Positions 15,239-23,741 are shown, numbered from the stretch's first letter. The stretch is DNA of 31,714 nucleotides from Flavobacteriales bacterium UBA1986 (GCA_002336245.1 DDDG01000013.1:107101-138814), one strand, 5' to 3'. Notes: generated by a model not told the origin, from the letters alone. Numbers and translations are program-made.

Positions 15239-16069
15239 TTAGAGCTTTTCAGGAACCCAGTCGTAGCCGTCGAAGGTGAAGATGTATTTGTGTCCGGTGG
15301 CCTTCAGCATCTCCTTCGTCTCATCAAACAGCATTCGCGATTCATTAATGCCATGAGCGTCGGAACTGATGCAAATGTTCAGTTCCTCTTCTAAAATTCG
15401 ATTCAAGATGAATGGCCCGGGATAGCTTTCCTTCGAGTTCGACTTGTACTGACCGCGGGTGTTCACTTCGATGACGACATCTTCTCGATCGCACAAGTGC
15501 AGAACAGAGTCTAAAACCTTTTGAACGTCCTTGTCGGAAGCAAGGATTTCATTGAAGTTGGGAATATTGATCTTCATCTTATCCAAATGTCCGAGTACAT
15601 CTACGTTGGCATCTTCCAACATATCGGCATTGGCTTGAAAATAAAGAAGCATCAGCTCTTTGTCTTCGAGGTTGTTCTGGTTTCGAATCAATTCAAAATT
15701 CTGTCGATCACCAGTCACTTCAAGAAGTTGACCATCGGGCATGAGCAAGAAATGAATGGAGCCAATCATATAATCCAAACCCGGTAGAACCCTCCATCGA
15801 TCTGGCGTAACTCCACCTTTGATGAAATCGGCTTCAAAGCCGCAATAAACCTTCAAAGATTTATCAAATTTGATCTTTGCATCGACTACTTCTTTGAGGT
15901 AATCGCCAATGCCCTCTTCCTTCATCGCCCAAGAAGTCGGGAACGGAAGCGGCGCATGATCGCTGAAGCCAATGGAGTCCATTCCGAGCATTACAGCCTC
16001 TTTGCAGAATGCATTTAATTTCCCTTCACCATCGGAATGGTGTGTATGTGTATGTAAATTTTGAAGCAC
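15239..16069 (-). CDS. PHP-domain phosphoesterase, histidinol-phosphatase-like
   Basis: 276 residues from the chosen GTG. It starts with the PHP metal motif LHTHTHHSDGEG, followed by GFSDHAP, GFEADF, MIGSIHF, VLGHLD and finally ISSDAH, which give the metal-binding His, Asp and Glu set of a PHP hydrolase. Family members act as histidinol phosphatases or on other small phosphates; the substrate here is uncertain, and no his genes are nearby. The reading frame is open to a TTG at 16153, but PHP proteins begin close to the LHTHT motif, and GTG at 16069 gives VLQNLHTHT. It is cotranscribed with the alkaline phosphatase. Confidence 0.85.
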   Translation of the reverse strand: MLQNLHTHTHHSDGEGKLNAFCKEAVMLGMDSIGFSDHAPLPFPTSWAMKEEGIGDYLKEVVDAKIKFDKSLKVYCGFEADFIKGGVTPDRWRVLPGLDYMIGSIHFLLMPDGQLLEVTGDRQNFELIRNQNNLEDKELMLLYFQANADMLEDANVDVLGHLDKMKINIPNFNEILASDKDVQKVLDSVLHLCDREDVVIEVNTRGQYKSNSKESYPGPFILNRILEEELNICISSDAHGINESRMLFDETKEMLKATGHKYIFTFDGYDWVPEKL

Positions 16070-16189
16070 GCACAATCTTAGCCAATTCCAAACGATTACA
16101 AGCAGTGGAATCGAAGATTTAAAGAGAAAACAATCTGTCGTGTAAATGGCCAACCTTTTTGACTCTTTGTTGTTCCTTTAGAACCCCAT

Positions 16190-17302
16190 ATGCTAGGACA
16201 CCGTTTTACCGAATATTTCCCCGAAGCCGATCAGCAAACGCCCTATGAGCGTTTGCTCGACATCTTCATGGAACTGCTTACACACACCTCTGGTGATGTT
16301 GAAGAAGCCATGGATTGGTTGCGCGAATTGGACAAGGAGCACAATCTCACCACTGAGGACTATAGCTTAGATGATTTTGTAGACGATCTGATCAAAAACG
16401 GAATCATTGAAGACCCAGACTCACCTGGAGGAAAAGGTAAAGGTGGCGGACGCAAAATGAGCGCCAAGGCAGAGCAGATGATACGCAAGCGAGCCATGGA
16501 TCAAATCTTTGGTCGACTTAAAAAGGGTGGAAGTGGACAACACCGAACCAATGAGCTTGGGAAAGGTGAAGACAATTCTTCCGAGCGAAGGGAATACGAA
16601 TACGGCGATCCCATGGAGCAAATTGCCATGACCGACTCCATTCGTAATGCTCAAATCAATAATGGCCTAGGTGATTTCAAACTGACCGAACGGGATCTAG
16701 AGGTTGAGGAGTACGAGTACAAATCGAGCACTGCTACGGTCTTGATGATTGACATCTCCCATTCAATGATTCTTTACGGAGAAGACCGCATCACTCCTGC
16801 CAAAAAGGTGGCGATGGCCTTGGCTGAACTGATTCGCATTCGGTATCCAAAAGACAGTTTAGACATTGTTGTTTTTGGAAACGATGCTTGGCCCATTAAA
16901 ATCAAAGACCTCCCCTACCTTCAAGTTGGACCTTACCACACCAATACAGTTGCAGGCTTGGAATTGGCCATGGACATATTGAGAAGAAAAAAGAAACCCA
17001 ACAAGCAAATATTTATGATTACCGATGGGAAGCCATCCTGCTTGAAACAAGGCAAAGACTATTACAAAAACTCGGTGGGCTTAGATCCAATTATCGTCAG
17101 CAAAACGATCAATCTAGCCCGACAGTGCAGAAAGGTTGGAATTCCCATCACCACTTTCATGATTGCACAAGACCCTTACCTACAAAGATTTATTGAAGAT
17201 TTCACTGAAGCCAACAAAGGCAAAGCATTCTATTCTGGGCTTCAAGGCTTGGGCAGTTTTGTATTCAGTGATTTTGAAAACAACCGCAAACGAAGAAGAT
17301 GA
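16190..17302 (+). CDS. VWA domain protein (chelatase/cobalamin-type)
   Basis: 370 residues. The N-terminal ~85 residues are helical and acidic, followed by a Gly/Lys-rich linker (GGKGKGGGRK). The C-terminal half (about 180-365) is a von Willebrand A domain with an intact MIDAS: DISHS (Asp at about 188), a Thr in the HTNTVAG loop, and MITDGKP. It resembles the VWA partner of magnesium-chelatase-like AAA+ ATPases. Its stop overlaps the ATPase start by four bases (ATGA), so the two are translationally coupled and presumably work as one complex. The target is unknown. Confidence 0.88.
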   Translation: MLGHRFTEYFPEADQQTPYERLLDIFMELLTHTSGDVEEAMDWLRELDKEHNLTTEDYSLDDFVDDLIKNGIIEDPDSPGGKGKGGGRKMSAKAEQMIRKRAMDQIFGRLKKGGSGQHRTNELGKGEDNSSERREYEYGDPMEQIAMTDSIRNAQINNGLGDFKLTERDLEVEEYEYKSSTATVLMIDISHSMILYGEDRITPAKKVAMALAELIRIRYPKDSLDIVVFGNDAWPIKIKDLPYLQVGPYHTNTVAGLELAMDILRRKKKPNKQIFMITDGKPSCLKQGKDYYKNSVGLDPIIVSKTINLARQCRKVGIPITTFMIAQDPYLQRFIEDFTEANKGKAFYSGLQGLGSFVFSDFENNRKRRR

Positions 17303-18783
17303 AAGAGATAAAAACACTTGGCGAGCTCAAGAAAAGCAAATACACCAGCCGAAGTGTGAAGGACGAGCTTCGCGCAAACCTCATAGTGAAATTACGCTCT
17401 GGTGAAAAGGTATTCCCTGGGGTTTTGGGATACGACACTACGGTGATTCCCTCGATTCAGAACGCCATTCTAGCCAAGCACAACATCTCCCTTTTGGGAT
17501 TGCGTGGTCAAGCAAAAACCAGCATTGCTCGTGCCATGACAGGGCTTCTGGATGAATACATACCCGTCGTAAGTGGGGCGGAATTGAACGACGATCCTTT
17601 GAATCCAATTTCAAAGTACGCCAAAGACCTGATTGTTGAAATGGGCGACAAAACACCCATAGAATGGATGCACCGCGACGATCGTTACACCGAAAAACTA
17701 GCAACGCCGGATGTTACAGTTGCCGACCTCATCGGTGATTTGGACCCAATCAAAGCAGCCAATTTAAAGCTGAATTATTCCGATGAAAGAGCAATCCATT
17801 TTGGACTTGTCCCAAAAGCACATAGAGGATTGTTTGTGATTAATGAACTCCCCGACCTTCAGGCAAGAATTCAAGTGGCCCTATTCAACATTCTTCAAGA
17901 AGGCGATATTCAAATACGTGGTTTTAAACTTCGACTTCCTCTAGACATTCAGTTCGTGTTTACTGCGAACCCAGAGGATTACACCAATCGAGGTTCCATC
18001 ATCACGCCACTTAAAGACCGGATTCAGAGTCAGATTTTAACTCATTATCCTAAATCCCTGGAGATCGCTCGTGAGATTACGGAGCAAGAAGCCAAGCTTT
18101 CAGATGATCAGCGAGCGCATGTTGAAGTCGCCCACTTCCTGAAAGATTTGGTTGAAGAAATTGCCTTTGTTGCTAGGGACAGCGAATACATCGATCAAAA
18201 ATCGGGGGTTTCTGCTCGATTGAGCATTACTGCCTACGAGAACCTTGTGAGCACTGCAGAGCGCAGAGCCATCGTGAATGGTGAGAGCAAGACTCAAGCG
18301 CGGGTTGGCGACATCTATGCAGTTGTTCCTGCCATCACAGGTAAAGTAGAATTGGTTTACGAAGGAGAGCAAGAAGGTCCAGACCGAGTTGCAAACCGTT
18401 TGCTGGGTGCAGCGATTCGCAAGCAGTTCCCTCAGTACTTCCCCGATCCTGAAATGATCAAAAGAAGAAAGGAAACGAATCCGTACCAAGAAATCATCAA
18501 TTGGTTTGGCTCGCACGAATTGGACTTAATGAACGGCGACGACGAGGAAACTTTTCGGCTGAAGCTCGACCGAGTTCAAGGTTTAGATGGCTTGGTAGCG
18601 AAGTACTTCCCGAGAGCCACTGACGAACAGCGCTACCTACTGAAAGAGTTTGCCCTTCACGGACTGGCTGAGTATTCTATGCTTGGTAAAAATCAACTTG
18701 AAGAGGGCTTGGGCTTCTCCGATATCCTCGGAGAAATCTTTTCTTCAGGGGACGATGACTACGACGAATCTCCTAAATACTAA
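17299..18783 (+). CDS. AAA+ ATPase, magnesium-chelatase/MoxR-like
   Basis: 494 residues. The Walker A-type loop GLRGQAKT (67-74) has Ala where Gly is common. The Walker B region reads GLFVINELPDL, with Asn in place of the usual Asp before Glu. The arginine-finger and sensor segments follow (FTANPEDYTNRG, PLKDRIQSQI). This matches the chelatase-like AAA+ group partnered with VWA proteins, which uses ATP hydrolysis to remodel a client, possibly for metal insertion. The C-terminal ~150 residues are helical and acidic (ending GDDDYDESPKY). It is coupled to the preceding VWA gene by the ATGA overlap. Confidence 0.9.
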   Translation: MKEIKTLGELKKSKYTSRSVKDELRANLIVKLRSGEKVFPGVLGYDTTVIPSIQNAILAKHNISLLGLRGQAKTSIARAMTGLLDEYIPVVSGAELNDDPLNPISKYAKDLIVEMGDKTPIEWMHRDDRYTEKLATPDVTVADLIGDLDPIKAANLKLNYSDERAIHFGLVPKAHRGLFVINELPDLQARIQVALFNILQEGDIQIRGFKLRLPLDIQFVFTANPEDYTNRGSIITPLKDRIQSQILTHYPKSLEIAREITEQEAKLSDDQRAHVEVAHFLKDLVEEIAFVARDSEYIDQKSGVSARLSITAYENLVSTAERRAIVNGESKTQARVGDIYAVVPAITGKVELVYEGEQEGPDRVANRLLGAAIRKQFPQYFPDPEMIKRRKETNPYQEIINWFGSHELDLMNGDDEETFRLKLDRVQGLDGLVAKYFPRATDEQRYLLKEFALHGLAEYSMLGKNQLEEGLGFSDILGEIFSSGDDDYDESPKY

Positions 18784-18862
18784 GTCATAGTGGCAGAAGT
18801 TATAAACAAGTTATTTTGAAGATTATTTGATGGAAGTCAGTATATGGAGTGAGCACATGCAT

Positions 18863-18870
18863 TACATTTG
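18863..18870 (+). promoter_or_regulatory. Candidate -7 box TACATTTG
   Basis: TAnnTTTG match, 26 bases before the lipoprotein ATG. No -33 TTG at standard spacing is seen. Confidence 0.4.
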
Positions 18871-18896
18871 TTAGCTTAACCAAAAACTGATTTGAA

Positions 18897-19382
18897 ATGA
18901 AACTAAAACTACTTGTGGCAGGCCTAGTCCTCACCACCGCTTTCACTAGCTGTTCAAAAGACGAAGTCACAAACCCAAGCGACGATGCTACTTTGAAGAC
19001 TGCAACTGTAATTGGCAAAATCAAAGCCAATTACGACCTACGAAATGATGATCCGACTCTTACACTTGAAGCTGTTTCTGGTGTAGAAGTTATTGCAACC
19101 ATGGCTGGAGAGGATCAAGTTTACAATTCAGATCCAAACTACGAATATCCAGCGATTAGCTATACTACAACTACAGATGCGAATGGCGAATTTAGCATCA
19201 CAGTTGAGCTTCTTGAAAAGGGGACAAAAGTGTTTTTCCAATTTTCCGACGTCTATCTCGACAAGCAAAGAGATGGTGGTGGAACTGATGTTGATGTGGA
19301 ATTCTCCAAAATTGGTGGAAACCTCAGCGTCGATTTAGTTCCTGGACAAACCGTTATTGAAGAAGTTCTCTTCAACGACTAA
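18897..19382 (+). CDS. Lipoprotein with carboxypeptidase-regulatory-like (Ig-like) fold
   Basis: 161 residues. The lipoprotein signal is MKLKLLVAGLVLTTAFTSC (Cys 19). The mature part reads as one beta-sandwich: GVEVIATMAG, then YTTTTDANGEFSITVELLEKG, typical of a CarboxypepD_reg-like or transthyretin-like domain. No catalytic residues are seen, and it is probably a surface or periplasmic structural protein. It is followed 10 bases later by an outer-membrane protein and likely forms a bicistronic unit ended by the terminator at 20237-20275. Confidence 0.75.
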   Translation: MKLKLLVAGLVLTTAFTSCSKDEVTNPSDDATLKTATVIGKIKANYDLRNDDPTLTLEAVSGVEVIATMAGEDQVYNSDPNYEYPAISYTTTTDANGEFSITVELLEKGTKVFFQFSDVYLDKQRDGGGTDVDVEFSKIGGNLSVDLVPGQTVIEEVLFND

Positions 19383-19392
19383 TCTTTAGATT

Positions 19393-20208
19393 ATGAGAAA
19401 GCTATTTATAATCCTGATGTCTATGGGCATCGGAAGCTGGTCCTTCGCACAAGGAGGTTCAGAAGAAAGTATGCTCCCCGAAAGCGGAACCATTGGACTT
19501 GGTTACAACGTTGGATCTCTTCTGAGAACGGCGGGTAATCTTTTCTACGGTTCAAGCACAAACAACAACCACTTCGTAAACAACGACAACGCCATTTTTG
19601 CCAAGTACTACTTGAGTGAGTCAATGGCTATTCGCGCTCAAGTGCGCATCGGTGTTGGAAGTGGAAACTTCAGTCACTGGGTTGCCCAGGATGGAGGTAC
19701 CAACCCTTGGGTTCAAGTTGAAGATCAATTTTCACAAAACACTCAAAACCATTCCATCGGATTGGGACTTGAGTTTCGTCGTGGAAGTGAACGTCTTCAA
19801 GGTTACTATGGTGGTTCTGCGATTTTTGGCTTTAGCCAAGACAAAGGAGAGTACACATATGGCAACGCTATGAACCGCGCAAACGGGAACCCAACCTACA
19901 CAAACAACTTTAACAATGGATCTACTACATCTGGTTCTGATCGTGTCACCTCTTATACAAGTGGCAACGGAATGAGCATCGGTGCACGTGGATTCATCGG
20001 TTCTGAGTTTTTCCTCAAGAAATATTTGGCCATCGGTGCTGAATTTGGCTGGGGTGCTTATTACAACACGGGCATGACAGGTACAGAAACGCGCGAGCGA
20101 TTCACCACTGAACTTGAAACATACTCTGTTGAGTTCGAGCGCAACGGCGGACTCACCATAGACACCGACAGTTTTGACGGCGCGGTATTTCTAATTGCTT
20201 ACTTTTAG
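19393..20208 (+). CDS. Outer-membrane beta-barrel protein
   Basis: 271 residues. The signal peptide is cleaved near WSFAQ. The rest alternates short amphipathic strands with polar, Asn/Gly/Ser-rich turns (YYGGSAIFGFSQ, SIGARGFIGSEFFLKKY, AIGAEFGWGAYYNTG) and ends in an aromatic residue (FLIAYF), the usual C-terminal barrel signal. The family is not identified; porin-like or structural roles are possible. It pairs with the lipoprotein just upstream. Confidence 0.8.
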   Translation: MRKLFIILMSMGIGSWSFAQGGSEESMLPESGTIGLGYNVGSLLRTAGNLFYGSSTNNNHFVNNDNAIFAKYYLSESMAIRAQVRIGVGSGNFSHWVAQDGGTNPWVQVEDQFSQNTQNHSIGLGLEFRRGSERLQGYYGGSAIFGFSQDKGEYTYGNAMNRANGNPTYTNNFNNGSTTSGSDRVTSYTSGNGMSIGARGFIGSEFFLKKYLAIGAEFGWGAYYNTGMTGTETRERFTTELETYSVEFERNGGLTIDTDSFDGAVFLIAYF

Positions 20209-20236
20209 ACCGCGTACGGTAGTACAGCATTGACGT

Positions 20237-20275
20237 AAAAACCGTGAGTTCTTCTTGAGCTCGCGGTTTTTTTTT
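20237..20275 (+). terminator. Intrinsic terminator
   Basis: A long stem (AAACCGTGAGTTC pairing with GAGCTCGCGGTTT through G-T wobbles) and a TTCTT loop, followed by nine T. It lies about 30 bases after the barrel gene. Confidence 0.9.
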
Positions 20276-20428
20276 GCTCCATTTTTTAATTTCAAGTGGA
20301 CTCAAATCTACTTGTTTCAGGAATGAAGAATTAAGTGGACTTTTGCAGGAAGACTAAAGACCCAGATCTTGAGAAAAATTCGAATCAACGGAATTATAAT
20401 TAAAGCTGGCCAGCAAAGGCTAGTTGAA

Positions 20429-20646
20429 CTATCGGTGCGAAATGATGAAGAGCAAATTTTTCGCTGCTGGTTGCTCAATGGTATGCCCTTGAATCAACCG
20501 AGGAGCCTTGAAGGTGGCAATCATGAACTCTTTCTTCAACGCAGCCTCGTCCTCAAGCATACTCATAAGGTCGTCGTCTTGAGCGTAAGTATGATGTGAC
20601 AAGAAGCCAAGAAGCCAAGAAGCAAGCAACTTAATATCCAGCGCAT
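20429..20646 (-). pseudogene. DUF5777 beta-barrel gene remnant (truncated, frameshifted signal peptide)
   Basis: On the minus strand the segment ATFKAPRLIQGHTIEQPAAK plus LLFIISHR is the conserved N-terminal start of the DUF5777 family, which normally continues with FG and about 250 more residues of beta-barrel. Here a TAG follows ISHR, and nothing barrel-like comes after it. The ATG at 20646 opens MRWILSCLLLGFLAS in one frame, while YAQDDDLMSMLEDE is in another; deleting one copy of the 8-base tandem repeat at 20600-20623 restores a proper signal peptide (GFLSHHTYAQ). DUF5777 genes commonly follow c-type cytochrome lipoproteins, as they do here, four bases after the second cytochrome gene. 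About 150 bases beyond the remnant (20276-20428) hold nothing recognisable. Confidence 0.75.
20600..20623 (-). repeat. 8-base tandem repeat, three copies of GCTTCTTG
   Basis: Three perfect copies in the signal-peptide coding part of the DUF5777 remnant. Eight is not a multiple of three, so copy number sets the reading frame: two copies are in frame, three are out. Confidence 0.85.
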
Positions 20647-20650
20647 AAAA

Positions 20651-21040
20651 TCAGTTATTTGGAGCCCCGGCGTCAATCCAGGCCTGTAGTTTTTGAATTG
20701 AACAAGCGTCGAGTGGACTGCCGCCCTTCGGCATTGGGGAATAAGACGGCTCTTGCCTCACCGCACCGATGAGCCTGTCTGCTTGAGTGTTCACATAGGA
20801 AGATAGATTGGCGTGACCTTCTAAGCTTATTCCAGCTCCGGCTGTTTGCGATTGTGTATTTGAATGACAACCGTAACAGGAATTGCTCAAAAGAGGTTCA
20901 ATGTCAGTGGCATAGGTCACTGCACTTGCATCACAAGCCCCAACGGGGTAAAGTAAATCTTCTTTGTCGTAATAACATCCTGAAAACAGGATCGCACTCA
21001 TCGTAAAGAGCACTAAAAACTTCGTAATTTTTTCAATCAT
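20651..21040 (-). CDS. c-type cytochrome lipoprotein (PSCyt1-like)
   Basis: 129 residues from the ATG at 21040. The lipoprotein signal is MIEKITKFLVLFTMSAILFSGC. There is one heme motif, CYGCH, in a context typical of the PSCyt1-like domain: DIEPLLSNSCYGCHSN, then GISLEGHANLSSYV, MPKGGSPLDACSIQKLQAWI and ending DAGAPNN. It probably carries electrons or binds heme on the periplasmic face of a membrane. It overlaps the end of the upstream cytochrome gene by eight bases. The frame is open to 21127, but the upstream 29 residues are antisense to that neighbour and are rejected. Confidence 0.82.
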   Translation of the reverse strand: MIEKITKFLVLFTMSAILFSGCYYDKEDLLYPVGACDASAVTYATDIEPLLSNSCYGCHSNTQSQTAGAGISLEGHANLSSYVNTQADRLIGAVRQEPSYSPMPKGGSPLDACSIQKLQAWIDAGAPNN

Positions 21041-21707
21041 TTGGCGAACCTGCTTCAATCCATTTAAGGAGTTTATTGACTTCACAATCTGGCATCCGTC
21101 CGGTTGTAGGCATTTGCGCAACTCCATTTTCAGCCAAAATTGAATTCTTCAACAGCCCATTGTCTGAATACACTTTGATGCTCGTATAAGAGCTCAGGTC
21201 AACCCCTTTGTTCCCGCTCGGACCGTTGTGGCAGGAAACGCAATTTTTTTCAATGATGGTATTGATGTCAGCCGCAAATTTGAAGGCGCTCGTATCACAA
21301 CTCGAGCATTCATTGTTCAAAGCTCCTTGGTCGATCCAATCGTAAATTTTTTGCATTTGAGTGGAGGTCAAATCTGGATATCCACTGGGCGGCATTTCAC
21401 CATCCAGAATCACTTCATAGACTTCAGATTTTTGTGGTTTTCCGCTCACAATGAGATCCTCCTCACCACCAGTGAAGAGAGCATCATAGGAGGATAAGTC
21501 GATGTCGTGTTCTCTGGTAGTACTGCTGCGGCATTCAGGCATAGCGCAACTGGAAGAAAAAATTGGCAAGACGTCGTTTGTGAAATAAACAATGTTCGGG
21601 TCGCAGGCTTCATCTACGATTAGGGTATCCGAGGGACCAGGGTTTCCATCTGGAATTGTTGGTAGTGGATGTGTGCAAGAAAAAAAGGCAAAGGCTATAG
21701 TGACCAA
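21033..21707 (-). CDS. Di-domain c-type cytochrome lipoprotein, possibly inactivated
   Basis: 224 residues from the TTG at 21707. It has two PSCyt1-like halves: the second has CVSCH (in KNCVSCHNG) and GVDLSSYTS. The first has CAMPEC followed by Arg 60, where relatives have His in a C-x4-C-H heme motif, so this heme site is probably lost. No good start exists. An ATG at 21743 lies in the same frame and gives MK-stop-KQFIPLSFALVTIAFAFFSC, a perfect lipoprotein signal broken by TAA at codon 3. The TTG start would leave a signal lacking its basic N-region. The gene is probably the decayed first gene of a cytochrome-cytochrome-DUF5777 operon. A TATTTTTG box at 21747-21754 (minus) is a weak promoter candidate. 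Confidence 0.7.
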   Translation of the reverse strand: MVTIAFAFFSCTHPLPTIPDGNPGPSDTLIVDEACDPNIVYFTNDVLPIFSSSCAMPECRSSTTREHDIDLSSYDALFTGGEEDLIVSGKPQKSEVYEVILDGEMPPSGYPDLTSTQMQKIYDWIDQGALNNECSSCDTSAFKFAADINTIIEKNCVSCHNGPSGNKGVDLSSYTSIKVYSDNGLLKNSILAENGVAQMPTTGRMPDCEVNKLLKWIEAGSPND

Positions 21708-21872
21708 TGCAAAACTGAGTGGTATGAACTGCTTTTATTTCATACTCAAAAATACGTAAACCTTCTCCCTAAAAACTGATTAAAGTCAGAATCTCAAACA
21801 ATGGCGATGATTTTTAGCACGGTCACTTTTGGCCAGAAGGACGGAGCTTTTCACTCCAAGCGAGTGTCAATT

Positions 21873-22199
21873 TTAAGCGATTGAAACCGAAGGATCGATC
21901 GAACCATGCAGTTCTTCGAGCCATGCATTCATCAATCGAACAAAGTCCTCGTTCATCTCCTTTCTACAGCCGCTGAGTTCCACGTACGATTTCTCGTTTT
22001 CTGGAAAGGTGTGCAGAGCCAAATGACTTTCAGACAAAAGCCAAAGGCTGGTGTAACCTTGCGGCTCAAAATGATGTTCTACAAAGTTTAAAACGGTATA
22101 ACCCGACTGTTCCAACATCTTCGACAATCGTTCAACTAGGACAGCTGAATTGGTGATGGGAAGCCATTCCCTATGATTGTATATCTGAGCTTCCTCCAT
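21873..22199 (-). CDS. speH: S-adenosylmethionine decarboxylase (pyruvoyl type)
   Basis: 108 residues. It makes decarboxylated AdoMet, the aminopropyl donor for spermidine. The self-processing site is LSESHLALHTFPE: cleavage before Ser 58 would give the pyruvoyl group. His 63 and Cys 78 (in SGC) lie 5 and 20 residues on, the same spacing as in the Thermotoga enzyme's Ser63/His68/Cys83. The ATG at 22199 shares one base with the TGA of the aminopropyltransferase gene, so the two are translationally coupled. It is the last gene of the PspA-polyamine operon. Confidence 0.92.
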   Translation of the reverse strand: MEEAQIYNHREWLPITNSAVLVERLSKMLEQSGYTVLNFVEHHFEPQGYTSLWLLSESHLALHTFPENEKSYVELSGCRKEMNEDFVRLMNAWLEELHGSIDPSVSIA

Positions 22200-23737
22200 C
22201 AGTATAGATCCCAATTCCCTTTCAAATAATAGCGATACAGCACCGGATTTTGAATCGTATTAACTTCGGTATCACTGTATTCATCGAAGTAAATGTCTTT
22301 GCCAAAGGAAGTCATTAATGTCATCGCTTCTTGATTGAGCCATTTGGTTTCAACGTCTTCAAAGCTTAAGTTTTTGATCCCTTCTTTTAAGTCCATTTCA
22401 GGAAATCCTTTCACTCCAAGAATCCACCCCCACTCGCCTAGAGTCACTACGTGATTGTGCAATCGCACGGTTTGAAATCCAGCAGACTCCATGGTGGTAT
22501 CGATGCATACATAGGCTTGAGTAGCGAAATAAGGACTGCCTGCTTGAGCGACCAGCACTCCTTTATCTCTGAGGTGCAAACGACAGAGTTCATAAAACTC
22601 TCGGGTGTACAATCGGTTTAAGTCTACTGATTTTGGGTCTGGAAGGTCGATGATGATGACGTCGTAATAGCTTTCATCACCTTCTAGAAACTTAAAGCCA
22701 TCTCGATTGATCACCTCTACCTTTTCATTTCCGAAAGATCCTTCGTTGGCCTTCAACAGAACTGGATGTTCGTTGGCCAATTTGGTCATGGCAGGATCGA
22801 GATCTACGAGGCGAATGCTCGCGACTGATTTGTATTTCAAAACCTCCTTGGCAGCTATTCCATCACCACCACCGAGTATGAGAATATTTCTTGGCAACGG
22901 AGCCAAATGCATTGCAGGGTGAACCAGCGGTTCATGGTATTTATCCTCATCCACAGTACTGAATTGCTGATTTCCATTTATGTACAGCCAATTCTCCCCT
23001 CTCCATTCGGTAATCACTAGGCGCTGATACTGGCTTTGTTCGTAATAAATCACCTTATCTCTATAACGACTTTGCTCACCATATAGAATCACTGGTTCAG
23101 CAAAAGCGAGACCCCCTACAATTAGAAAGGCAGTGAGAAGCGTGCTAGGAATTAAAAGCCTTCCCCAATGTTTCAATTCCTTGCGAATGCTGACGAGCAA
23201 GACGACGGCAACCAGAAAGTTGATTCCCCCTAAAATGAAAGGCGTATAGGTTAAGCCCAAATACGGCAGACCAACGAATGCGAAAAAGATTCCTCCAATC
23301 AAACTACCCCAATAATCCTTTTCCATCACGGAGGCGATGTTGATGCGCAGGCTTTCGAACTCCGTGTTGAGTCGAATGACCAAAGGAATTTCCAGGCCAA
23401 TGAGAATGCCTATGACGATGCTCAGGGAGTAAATAACGAAACCGATGTAGATGGAGAAGCCGGCAGACAGGTATGTTATGAGGGAAGAAAAGGAAACCAG
23501 CACACTTAAAATCAATTCGATGAAGATGAAGACTACGAGAAGGTTCTTCTTGAAAAGCTTACTCAAGCGAGCACCAATTCCCATGGAAAACAACATCACT
23601 GAAACGATGAGCGTCCACTGAATCACCGAATCGCCAATGAAGTATGAGGCAAGGGTCGAAAGAATATACTCTGCAACGATGCCCGATAATCCGGTGGCGA
23701 AAAGGGATAGTTTTAATATGGGTGACTTCAGACCCAA
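22199..23737 (-). CDS. speE: Membrane-anchored spermidine synthase (polyamine aminopropyltransferase)
   Basis: 512 residues. The N-terminal ~215 residues contain about seven membrane helices. The C-terminal part is a spermidine synthase domain: DEDKYHEPLVHPAM, ILGGGDGIAAKE (decarboxylated AdoMet binding), VDLDPAM, and the catalytic IIIDLPDP segment followed by LYTREFYELC. It should transfer aminopropyl from decarboxylated AdoMet to putrescine or another amine at the inner membrane. The start is TTG at 23737, four bases after the DUF350 stop; there is no nearby ATG before the first helix. Being next to AdoMet decarboxylase and part of a PspA operon suggests a membrane-stress role for the polyamine made. 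Confidence 0.9.
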   Translation of the reverse strand: MGLKSPILKLSLFATGLSGIVAEYILSTLASYFIGDSVIQWTLIVSVMLFSMGIGARLSKLFKKNLLVVFIFIELILSVLVSFSSLITYLSAGFSIYIGFVIYSLSIVIGILIGLEIPLVIRLNTEFESLRINIASVMEKDYWGSLIGGIFFAFVGLPYLGLTYTPFILGGINFLVAVVLLVSIRKELKHWGRLLIPSTLLTAFLIVGGLAFAEPVILYGEQSRYRDKVIYYEQSQYQRLVITEWRGENWLYINGNQQFSTVDEDKYHEPLVHPAMHLAPLPRNILILGGGDGIAAKEVLKYKSVASIRLVDLDPAMTKLANEHPVLLKANEGSFGNEKVEVINRDGFKFLEGDESYYDVIIIDLPDPKSVDLNRLYTREFYELCRLHLRDKGVLVAQAGSPYFATQAYVCIDTTMESAGFQTVRLHNHVVTLGEWGWILGVKGFPEMDLKEGIKNLSFEDVETKWLNQEAMTLMTSFGKDIYFDEYSDTEVNTIQNPVLYRYYLKGNWDLY

Positions 23738-23741
23738 TGGA

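Noticed and set aside
20369..20599. 76-codon plus-strand open frame
   Set aside because: Antisense to the DUF5777 remnant, whose minus-strand translation matches a known family start.
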